Shown: piece by piece, positions 10,306-25,600 of the stretch | Layout: every line of letters begins with the position of its first letter | How positions within the stretch are numbered: the first letter of the stretch is position 1 | DNA from: Agelas oroides | Taxonomy: Eukaryota; Porifera; Demospongiae; Agelasida; Agelasidae | Reading direction: 5' to 3' | Assembly (NCBI GenBank): GCA_949130485.1 | Contig: OX422187.1 | Span: forward strand, 10,194,205-10,258,204 | Length of the DNA: 64,000 bases | The notes under the pieces: model-generated | Told to the model about the DNA's origin: nothing | Databases searched by the model: none | The model's input: the letters and a program-made list of their open reading frames with translations, nothing else | Translations under genes and position numbers: made by a program

Positions 10306-10412
10306 AAGCGTCTAACAGGTCTAAGTTCGACGGAAAAACCACAATACCGCGTGCTCCAAGTCAGTTACAGATCACACATTACCGTTACGTACGTGTTACG
10401 GTGTCATAGTGT

Positions 10413-11184
10413 ACAGTGTCCCCCCCCCAAAAATGTCCCCCCGGACATTATTCACTGGTGAATAATGTCCCCCCGGACATTATTCACTAGTGAATATTGT
10501 CCCCCTAGGACATTATTCACCGGTGAATAATGTCCCCCCTCAGTGAATATTGTCCCCCCTAGAACAAGGTTGAGAACTGTCATCTGAGGGGATTCAGGCA
10601 TTAGTAGGTGGGAAGACGAGTTCATTTTGAAATGAGTCTAAGTAATTTGGAGTGGCCTCACAAGCCACACAGGCCTGTGAGACTATGGAGCCATGTGTGC
10701 GGCGTTCGTGGCACACACTCGATTTACATGCATAGTGGAGTGGAATGATTTAGCAGAGTGTCTCCTAGACTCTTACCCTGGACGTTCTTACCCCACCATT
10801 GGTCGCTTGCAGTGCTAATACAGAGAAAGAAGCCTGAAAAACACAAGTCCAGAAGGCCTGGGCATAGGCCTGGGTACGAGGCTCTAGTCTTGCAGTGGGG
10901 TCTGGCCACGCGAGACTTACCCTGCATGGCTACCCTGCATATCCTTGCGAGCTGTATTTCACCTCGGATTGTGGGTTGCGCTGCTGTTGTCAGGTTCATG
11001 CGTGTTCCCGGCTGCCAGTTGTAATGCTCTGAACTTAGCAAATAAAAATGCCAGACCACCTTTCCCGCAGACCACCTTGGAAGCGCATGCACGAGGGGGG
11101 ACATTATTCACTAGAGGGGACATTATTCACCGGTGAATAATGTCCGGGGGGACATTATTCACGGGGGGACATTATTCACTCCGA
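10413..11184. mobile_element. Element with iterated palindromic termini
   Basis: The left block (10413-10562) contains three 28-bp near-perfect palindromes built from the half-site GGACATTATTCACC, spaced by C runs. The right block (11093-11184) holds the same half-sites in opposite phase, separated by G runs. The interior (about 10563-11090) has only short frames and a GTTCCCAG-like fragment. The two blocks are inverted with respect to each other, so this looks like a transposon whose TIRs consist of repeated palindromic binding sites. Confidence 0.65.
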
Positions 11185-11189
11185 CAACG

Positions 11190-11975
11190 GAGAGGTACAT
11201 GGAAACATTGCACGTGAAGAAAATGGCTGACTTAGTCGCGGTATACGTAGCCTAAGTTTATAACGCTTCTAACTTTTGAACTAAGCAATTTTAGAGAAAA
11301 TGGCTTTTTGTTTTTATTGCATTTTCCGCGCTGTACCCACTGATACCTCTCGTTGGACGCCTAAAGGCGCGAGAAGGCAGAGTAGGGAAAACGGACACAC
11401 ACACAGACAGACAGACACACAGGACAACTACTGTAACCCTCGTCACGCATGCGGGCCGAGGGTTAATGAGGCTTGGTAATTGTGACGTAAGCACATCATG
11501 TAAGCATCGTGACATATTGTGTGAAAACAGGGAACATACAGTTGAATATTTGAGTAAATGCCTCCTCCCCATTTTAGACTCGCAGTACATAGTGTGCAAA
11601 AAGTGGAGGCATATTACTGCATTGAGATTGCAGTACTACCTTTTTCCATAAACAGTAAGGTGTTGAGGTTTTAGTAACTGAACTAAAACAACTGTTGAGA
11701 TTGAAAATGAAACTAAACTAAACCAAAATTGTTTTCAGGACCAAAATAGAAATAAACTAAGGGTGTGTGGTCTCTAACACAACACTAATGTGTGTGTGTG
11801 TGTGTGTGTATGTGTGTGTGCGTGTGTGTGTGTGTGTGTGTGTGACTTTACATTGTGAACACTCTAACCAACTCTTCAGAAAAGTAATGTAATCCAACAA
11901 AACATTGTCTTACCTAGAGAAATTACCCACAATTCAAATCTTCCATTGACACTTGCCACAAAGCTTTGACATTCT
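11190..11975. other. Intergenic, no gene seen
   Basis: The stretch holds a CA/GACA-rich tract (about 11394-11425), a TG microsatellite (about 11789-11844) and AAACTAAA-rich sequence. No exon or RNA gene was recognised. Confidence 0.4.
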
Positions 11976-11985
11976 GAATGTCTGA

Positions 11986-12463
11986 TAGGGGTGCGAATAT
12001 TATGCCAGCATAATTTCGAGCATAATTGACCCTTCAAAGCAATGAGCATAATGCCGGCATAATTCGGTTCTTTTTTAGCCCCGTGCGTATTGCGCATGCG
12101 CAGTTTCCACATGACTCGATAGGAAAAAATGGCCGAACGCAACGAGCTCGGTTGTAGTACTAGACTACTACTAGTAGCCTGTCTGATAGCTTCTGGCACA
12201 AGATTTAACACAGTCTCGAGCGATGGAGAAGAGGTTGAAGACGAAGATGCCTCCGTTCTTGAATTTTGTAACCTTTCTGTGTGTTTTGTAACTGTTCTAT
12301 GTGAAAATGTGTTTTTGTGACCTAAGAAAATTATTTTGCTTAGAAGCATAATGGCATATTTCTGGAGCATAATGGCTTATTTGCGGAGCATAATTGGCAT
12401 AAATTGTAAGCATCAAAGCATAGCATAATTCTCTGATTTTGGAGCATAATATTCTCACCCCTA
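11986..12463. mobile_element. hAT-type MITE, copy 1
   Basis: The TIRs are TAGGGGTGCGAATATTATGC on the left and, reverse-complemented, TAGGGGTGAGAATATTATGC on the right. An exact 8-bp duplication ATGTCTGA flanks it (11978-11985 and 12464-12471). Subterminal GCATAAT words are repeated about ten times. An 8-bp target duplication with a YAGGG(G)TG end is diagnostic of hAT. A short frame from 12129 (MAERNELGCSTR) could be residual transposase or chance. It lies just downstream of the NMNAT gene. Confidence 0.9.
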
Positions 12464-12646
12464 ATGTCTGACCAGCCACTTTGACCAACAAAGTACTGGA
12501 TGAAAAGCAACTATGACAATCCTGGGTAGAAATCCAGCATTATTCTGTTGTGTATTTCAATCCCATCACTGCATTTGAAGCACTGTACGTAGTGCAAAAC
12601 TTCCATTAAGGGTGGTATTATATGTGCTGCGTAGTCGTGTCAGCAT

Positions 12647-17556
<4,910 letters not shown>

Positions 17557-17925
17557 TTTCTGGAACGTGCAGATGTGTTCCCTCCTCCCAGGAAGGCGGG
17601 GTCCCCGATTGGCACGCCCAGACCCCACCCTCTCTCGGGGATTGGAACTCTAGCTAATAGACCTCTCAACTTGCAGTTGCAGCTTCCCAAGCACCAACTA
17701 TCCAGCAGGGATAGTGGAAATCTCACTTTGATACAGATGGATGCTACGAGCATCAGGGTGAGAGATAATATCCCCTGAGTTCTCATGATGAAGAGGATGG
17801 AATGGTGTCAAAGGAATGAGTGACTCTATGGGGTGAATAAATCCCCAGTTATTGTGCACCTGGATAAAGCCAATCGCAATCCTGCTTTGATGTCCTTTAA
17901 TTAAACAACTGCTGATTGAGGCACA

Positions 17926-18500
17926 CTAATAGCTGAGATATGAGCCAATGTTTCTCTCTCCAGTAGTTAGTTCATGTTGAAGCGATTTGATTTTCTCCTC
18001 CCGTTGAACCACCTTCCTCCTCTTAGCTTTACGTACCCCACCTGCCTCCAGCTGTTGTATAGTGACTTCTGTTGCAGCTTGCTCTCTCTGAAAAAGCTCC
18101 AATACCTCATACAGATTTGGGTGTGCCTTTCTTGCAATTCTCTTCATTCTGTTGTGCCATCCTTCCAGGTGATTGTTTGTTCAAGGTCCACTGTGGGCAT
18201 AGTAGTTCCACATACGTGGTCTAAACTGCCCATTCATCCAGGTTTCGTCGAAATAATCTGATCATGAGTAACTCTGCACCTTACTATTATCTGGCATCTC
18301 AGCTTTAAGTCCATCCCATGACACACGTACAAAATTGGGTGGGACAAAAGCAATGGCTACACTTTTCTGTATGAAGTGCCTGATAAATTCATCCTCTTTG
18401 TACTCATCCAGATGAGAGCTTCCCTCCTTTCTGTGTTGTGATAATCTCTATAGCCATTGATGATACTCATGTGTGTGGTTATAAGCTGTACCTCTTAAAT
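17926..18500 (-). pseudogene. MULE-type transposase C-terminal relic
   Basis: Minus-strand frames read AIAFVPPNFVRVSWDGLK, then DYFDETWMNGQFRPRMWNYY, then TNNHLEGWHNRMKRIARKAH and NLYEVLELFQREQAATEV. The order of a VPP block, a Y-x-x-TW-x-x-G block and (R)TNNxxEGWH is that of the C-terminal region of MULE transposases. A stop lies where the Arg before TNN is expected (GP-stop-TNN), and another precedes the VPP block. The N-terminal DDE part is not seen. The relic lies upstream of NMNAT. Confidence 0.75.
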
Positions 18501-18593
18501 ACTGTCCACACTGCTCAATGCCTGTCAGGTTCACTGACCTCTTCAATACCTGTCAATTAGAACTGTACCAGCTGTGTTAGCACTCTGTTAGAC

Positions 18594-18672
18594 ATTTTGA
18601 CATTAGACATTTGGGATTAGACATTTGGGATTAGACATTCCGGGATTAGACATTCCGGGATTAGACATTCTG
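18594..18672 (+). repeat. Short tandem repeat, about 17-18 bp
   Basis: Five units of the form GGGATTAGACATTCCG or GGGATTAGACATTTG. Nothing else is recognised between about 18500 and 19430. Confidence 0.85.
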
Positions 18673-19448
18673 GGAATGACTCTCCCATAGGACATAGCTA
18701 GCTATACTTGTTGTTAACCAAACTTCAATGGGACACAGACTGCTAGTGCTAGTGGGGTTCTTATACCAACAAGAAAAATTCTGGGTCATAAGGAACTACA
18801 TTTTTCAAGATGAAAGGGTAACCAAGACTGGTCTTGACAGACAAAAGGTAGCGTACTAGAATATTGTTAACTGTATTTTTTGCTGAATTGTAATTTAATA
18901 GCCATCAGCATTATTTGGTCAACTTCTGCTTCTTTTTTTGTTGTTTTAGCTCGTCTAAGTAGTCATACCCTAAACGAGTCTCGTTTCCTGCACACTCATC
19001 GTTGGCTTTCCAGATCTAGAATGATCTGTATACTTTGGCATAACAGTATGCAAGTAATGACCTTGCATGCTTGTCCTAAATTTAATACTTCCTGATGCTG
19101 CATTGTGTTTCTGTGCATGTGCCTTATCCTTCATTGATGAACTTATGACCTTTATTGTATTGTTAGTTTATCATCCAGCTGAGTTGAGCAAGTTCACAGT
19201 CACAGCACATTGCTTTGTGGATTTACTCTTCTACCCTAAGAACTATGTTTTCTTCTGGTGGCAATATTGTAATGTACGCAATATATAGGTCTAGTAGCCA
19301 GAGTCCCACTTTGTGTGGCTATACTCCTGCATGACTGTGTATATAGTGTAGCATCTCTTGGTAGACTGACTGCTCGATCGTTGGAAACAACTGTCAATGG
19401 CATCCACAACATGGACTGAAAGTAGCTTGATCTGATCATGTTACGTAC

Positions 19449-19819
19449 TAGTTTGGTTCCCAGACCCTTCCTGTATGGGCGGGGCGAGAAAGGCGAGGGA
19501 AAGAAGGGTCTGGTGAATAACTCAACCCTAACGCGGATCCACGGCTGCATTCCTGCCGTCAGCGTTGATGAGGGAAAACGCGAATGTCAAGTAGGTGTGA
19601 GTCGTGAATAAATTTTGTGTGAATGTGTAGTGTGGACACATGGCTTCACGTTCAAGTGTGGTACGATGAACTTGTAAGTATTCGTGGCTTCGCAACTGAC
19701 AATTATTAAACATTAATGAAATTCCATGGATCCGCGTTGGGGTCGAGTTATTCACCAGACCCTTCCTTCCCTCGCCTTTCTCGCCCCGCCCATACAGGAA
19801 GGGTCTGGGAACCAAACTA
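19449..19819. mobile_element. TIR element of the GTTCCCAG family with 9-bp duplication
   Basis: Inverted repeats of about 95 bp, nearly identical, begin TAGTTTGGTTCCCAGACCCT and include GGGCGGGGCGAGAAAGGCGA. The exact 9-bp duplication GTTACGTAC flanks it (19440-19448 and 19820-19828). No ORF of note. The end sequence places it with the small TAGCCTCGTTCCCAG elements. A 9-bp duplication fits MULE-type transposition (inference). Confidence 0.9.
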
Positions 19820-20144
19820 GTTACGTACTACACCATGCGCTTATGTAAATATTAGGACCAAGAAACAGTAAATTGAAACCAATTTGTACCTGCTGGTGTT
19901 CATCAGGTCAACAATGTACTAACACATTCCGGTACATGTGTAACAGTGTAGGCTACTAATAGTTATTTGCACATCAATCAAGCTGTCGCTAATATGCTAC
20001 ATTTAGCGCCTGTAACCAAAAGAGAGTAACCGCTTGAAGAAGCCGTATTTATAAGCTCCTCTGTTGCCGCACAAAGTTGTTCACGGTACAGGCACAATCC
20101 CGAAGACAGCAATTATTGATCTTACGCCGTAAGGAAAAAAGAGA

Positions 20145-21797
20145 ATGACATCCGCTAAACGGGGGTACACCAAACCTTTCCATCAGTTCGACCAGAACAA
20201 ACGCTGTGGCGAGGAACAGAGATTTCTGAGGTGGCTGGCCTTCTCGGCTAACTCGATTTCATTTCTCCCTGTCGTCCTCGCGCCGATTTCCCGCGACTGC
20301 GATCGGACTTTCAACGCAGAAATTCTTACACCGCAATACCTAAACGAGCCGTTGACAACAGTAACTTTCTCGCAAACTGCCGAGTGCAAAGAAGAAAAGA
20401 TGCCTTCACCAGTGCAGGACGCGTATGAGGTAGAAGCCAAGACCGATGCCTTCGGAGCGACACTACTGTGGGAAAAGATCGTGATGCACTTGGAGCGTAG
20501 CGTGAAGAGCCGGCGCCGATCCCAGAGATTGCGTACGTTCGAGGACTGTTTTCCCGGTTCCAAAGCTGTGGAGTGCCTAACAGATTACCTGAACACCATC
20601 CTTCCAAAAACCATCAAACGATCGCAAGTGCGGACGCTGTGCCAGAAGCTTCTGTTGACGGGAGTCATTGAAGATGTCAAGAATAAGGAGAAGTCGGTGT
20701 TCCAGGAGGGAAGACTCTACCGATTCACAGGATTCCACTTCTGGGAAACACCTGGTGGGACTTTGTCGCCAAACGAAAAGGTGCGAACTGATTGTTTATT
20801 GTTAACTAGTGACACCTTGGTGAAACCGTTGGGCTCTTCTCAAAATGTCAACTCCCAGAATGTCAACTCCCTAATTTTGAGATCCTATATACCTTGCTTA
20901 TCAGCTAGGACATTCCATGGTCAAAATACAAGTTTTTATTCTCTCTGTCCCTCAATTCCATTTTGATGCATTTTTGTTAAACTCTCCAATCTCACAGTGG
21001 TAGATTCGGTCATAATCATAATTACCTACTTTGTGTGTTCATGCAGAATCCAGTGATCTCAAGCAGCAATGATGCAGAGTACGATGTAACTGGTAATGCT
21101 GAAAAGAGCCATGTAGTGTTACATCCAGTAAAAGGTGACTCTTTCACTCTTCCCCTGAATGCTGGTGGTAAAAAGAAACTGGATGCTCAAGTCAAGTGTA
21201 GGCAAGACACAAAATTCACTCATCAGTACAGCAAGGGACAGCCTGGACGCACGACAAATGCTGGGGTATGTCGAAAACCACTTAAACCGATCATAAATGA
21301 ACAAGAACGCTTCCAAAAATCAGACATTATCCAAAAGAGTGCAGTGGGCAAAGAAACACGAAGATTTACTGTTCCAGCTAAAGAAATGCAAACGCAGAGA
21401 CGTACGAAGAAAGTCAGTGCAAAGGAGAAGAGATGCTCGCTAAACTTTAAGGATGTCAGACGAACGTGGGAGAGAGACTTTTTGTTACACAGCCAACAGC
21501 ATGACATGACTCAGGGGACAGTCTTCATTAACATGGCAACTCTTCATAGAAGCCATTCATTCTCAAGTTCCAGTGGCATTGGTAGATCTCCTCGGGCAGA
21601 GGGCAGGAAGTGGGTTGTATATGGTTTTGTCTAAGTATTGAAATTTATCTTTGTGTGTTTTTATTCCCCTTGTTTGTATCTGTGTGGTGTAGTCACCAGT
21701 AGTAATTTCTATCGCTGTACTATTGTTCATCATTGCAATAATTATTGTGATAGCTATCATGAACAATCATGAAACATACCTCCCTGAACACCTATAG
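20145..21797 (+). CDS. DEP-domain protein with C-terminal membrane anchor, 3 exons
   Basis: Exons 20145-20780, 21047-21616 and 21693-21797 join in phase (436 codons). The DEP domain covers about residues 110-195: LLWEKIVMHLERSVKSRRR, TFEDCFPGSKAVECLTDYL, TLCQKLLLTGVIEDV and GRLYRFTGFHFWE. It resembles the DEP of DEPDC4/DEPDC7. DEP domains bind membranes or GPCR tails. The middle is basic and low-complexity, with FKDVRRTWERDFLLHSQQHD near its end. The final exon encodes VVISIAVLLFIIAIIIVIAI, a single hydrophobic segment, and a short tail NNHETYLPEHL, so a tail anchor is predicted. An alternative start at 20400 (MPSPVQDAYEV) would remove 85 residues and is plausible. The exon 2 donor (GTATAT at 21617) is my choice because it keeps the membrane frame; read through, the exon stops at 21634. 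AATAAA lies near 22248. Confidence 0.7.
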
Positions 21798-21799
21798 AT

Positions 21800-22600
21800 G
21801 TTCTATGATCATCAACTGCATGTGCAGGAATCAGCAGGCTGTCTTTCAGCATGCTGACATGGAATCCCCATACAGATCAAGAGTAGATCTCTGCCTGCAC
21901 TAGCAATGTATTCATGATGCAGGGTATTATATATAAGTAGTGACAGAGGAACAGTTACTCAACTGCATGATAGATGAAAAGTACATGTCACGAGGAGGAG
22001 CCTGGCCGGGTCACGGGTGCAAAACTGTAAAGCTACATATATATTAGTTCACATAGTGTGAAACCTGTCTACAGTGGTTGCTGCTATTGAAAGGCAGCCA
22101 TCTCTTTAGTATGGCCTCCAATTGCAAGTAGGACTGATGACCTGGAACACACTGTCTGAAAAGGCATGATAAGCTATGAAAGACAAGACTTGGAGTTTAA
22201 CCCAGCATACATAAAAACGACCTTCTGGATTAACTAATATTTCATGTAATAAAGTTTAACAGTACAAATGAAAACATCTCGAGAGAAAGTGGTGGTACAA
22301 GTGTTGATACTAGAACGAAAGCTTGAGGGTAGCACTAACTAGAGTGCATAGAGAGACCATGATACACTGGGTATATACTAGTATAACACAGCAGAGAGAT
22401 AACTCAAGTAAGTACTTACAATATGTAAAGCAGCTAAAGTTAATAGGCTGTACATAAAAACTAGGCTATACACTAAGTTACTGATGTGTATAAAAAAGCA
22501 CAACCAAGGAGCTAGGGATGAGATGAAGACCAACACACAGTAAGTATACTAATGTGAGCGTGATTTCACAGCTGTTGAGGGCCGTCATGTATATGGAAGG
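21800..22600. other. Convergent 3' interval between the DEP gene and PDS5
   Basis: No gene was recognised. A plus-strand AATAAA near 22248 suits the DEP-gene transcript. PDS5 ends at 22623 on the opposite strand, so the two genes converge. Confidence 0.5.
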
Positions 22601-22622
22601 TGTTTTTAGTATGTATGAAGTC

Positions 22623-25600
22623 CTATCGTCTACGCCTTGCTTTTCGTTTGACCTGTACATAAAGATGTCAGTAACAATGCAGTAATTATGATGTAGCCGG
22701 CTGATACTGTATACCATACCAATGCATTGTTAAATACTTATATCTTCACAGGTAATGAGTGTCTAACAGTGAGGTGCATTAATTGAAGGTTGGAGTATGT
22801 ACCACACACATGGTCAAAACTATAGGCAGCTCAGCACACATAGCCTCGTTCCCAGGCCCCACCCAGCTTTCCGTCGCTTGCAGTACGGAAAAGCTGTGGA
22901 GAGCCTGGTATCTTTTCTCACGTGAGCATGACGTAATCGGAAAATGGTGAAATTTTTGCAGAACTAACAGGCTGCGTTTCACGTATTTTAAACCGACTAC
23001 ACGCTCAATGCTTGGTGTAAGACAGACGCCTCCCGCTAGCTAGATACGTGTGGTAAGTTACCTGATACCTTGGCTCTTTTCGCTGTTCTGGGCCCGGTGC
23101 GCCCACGCACAATTAAACCCTTTCTACCATCCTTTCTATCCTGACATCACTCACGTGAGAAAAGATACCAGGCCCTCTCCCGCTTTACCGTACTAATAAG
23201 CAACGGAAAGCTGGGCAGGGCCTGGGAACGAGGCTACAGCACACACACACAACACACGGAATCTGATGCTCTCTGCGATCTTTGTGTGGCCCAGGTCAGG
23301 CATGAATGCTTTACACAAATATTCAGTAACAGCATGCACTCAAGCCAGTGCTTAACAGTGAACAAGTGGAATGTACTTAACAACGCATGAGTATGGTATG
23401 TAACAACAGAATACTGGCAGAAATCTGGCAGTAATAAAACTTACACTTATTGATGGTTCAGGCGTGGCAGTAGTGTTAGTTTGCACCTAAAGAATGTTAG
23501 AAGACAACACTTGCATTATAAAACAATACTCAATACTCAGTAGTATTTGGTCAAACTTTCCACCATGCAGTGAAAAAAAAAAAAGACCAAAATTAATAAT
23601 AACTACACTTTGACAATCCTCATCAAGGAACGCATAGACAGCTGTAAACAATACACATTATACTGTACATGCACCTACCTTCTTTTGCTTGGGTAATGGG
23701 ATGGCTTCAGGATCAGACTGTTTGGAGTTTAAGAAAGAAGAATGAATGTCAGGCATGACTCCAGTAGAGATATACAGTACTTTCTGAAAGTAGAATTATA
23801 TTCTTGCACTAGACTAACTGCTCACAGGCACAGAAGATCTACACACCTCTATACAGCTAGCTAGGTAGTAGTATGGGTGATATCAGAGACAATTCTATTT
23901 CCCATCCTGGGGATGAGTCTGAAATAAGGCTAACCACCACAGTTAATGCACATGTGTGCAAATTGTTCTATTCCTCATCTTGTATGCATTGGGACTGAAC
24001 AAGATATGAACAGGGCTGACTACCATTTATAAAGTGATGCACACATACCTGTGACTCAGATACGGTATGATTCACTTCATTTGCAGCTGTCTCTTCACTC
24101 GTATCTCGCTCTGACAACTTTCTCTTCACATTACGTGTTCTATATACAGGTGCAATGAGAACCAAGATGCATAATACCCTAATAATATGATGATTCTTAC
24201 ATCCTCAGGCTCTAATCATTTGTATGCATAATGAAATCTACAGTACAGGTCAAACGAAAAGGGTGAAGACTTGTCATGACTCATCACTTCCATGAAGGAA
24301 GTTCGCAAATATTGGTCGTGATTGGTTGCACTTACAATTATTCATGAGATAACCAACGCTCGTGTGCATGACCTTTTGATCATTATGTAGCATCACTATG
24401 TTCATGAGGGATGCGACACACACGTGTCATGACGTTTGTGACATTCACAAGTGTCACAATGTTCAGAACATTCGTGACATTCACAATACTGATCGTGACA
24501 ACTGATCATTATGCATTTTTTTGCGACAAAATACTACTCAAATGTCACAAGAAATAAGACTTTCAATTTGTGACAAGAAACCAGACGACTGTTGTCATGA
24601 CCTGTCATGACAAGTCAAGTAAACTTTTTTTTCTGACCTGTACCACAATCTCTCTCTCCATTTGAAGTCAAAATCAAGCCTGCTCCTCATCTCCTACGTA
24701 CCTGGTTGTAGGCTTGGCAGGTTTGCTAGGGATCACTTCCTCTTCAGCTTCTTTAACCTGAGAAAACAAAGTGCATGTACGCAGGAGGATGGCAATTATA
24801 TGGATGGTATATATCTAGCCTTGTTCCCATGTTTTGTTGCTTGCGGTACAAAAAGCAGGTGGCTCACCTTAGACTTGGGGGATTCATGGTCCTCCTCCTC
24901 GCCGGTGCTGTCTACAGGTTCCTCATGCAGTACCTTTCTCCTCACATTCCTCTTCCTGCCAGAGAAATGATAGACAATGGTCCATCACACCATGCTCTCA
25001 AATTGTCATAGCAAGTTGCTTTGAACACTTCATCACTGAAATCCTTCTTAGCATTTATATTTACTTATGCTGCATTCCCTCCATGCAGAAATGAAATTTC
25101 ACACTCTACATTCTACAGATCAATCTGGCATAGTCTCGCAGATGAGTACTTCAAGGGACTATGGTAATGAGTCAGAAGGACGGAAGTAATTCTTGCTAAC
25201 CTTTGGCCTTCAATGGTGGATGTGTGTCCTGAGTACTGCAGGGCTATGTAGTTGTGTGTTTTTTTGGCACTTACTTCACTTTTGCCCGGATGACAGCTAA
25301 ACGTTTTAGTTAAAAAAACGCTCGAATGTTTTAGCTGGTAACGGAGACCTTTCTTCAATTTAACGATTCACATTTTTTTAATAGAAATTTTCAAGCACAG
25401 TGTCTTGATTCTGGCATTTTATCATCTACATGTGTACGTTCATTCTTCATTTGCAAGCTATGGATCTATATATATGTATGTACATACTTACTAGCTAGCT
25501 GGCCTACACAGAGGTTTGACTGGCAAATGTTACTAGTTGATTCAGGACACTCAAAACTGCCAGTCAAAAACAGTAGGTACTACACAGTAACTATTGACAT

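Noticed and set aside
10724..11104. 126-codon ORF within the iterated-palindrome element
   Set aside because: No motif or conserved pattern. Its end runs into the G-rich terminal block.
19236..19815. Minus-strand ORFs of 95-104 codons
   Set aside because: They run through the inverted repeats of the element 19449-19819.
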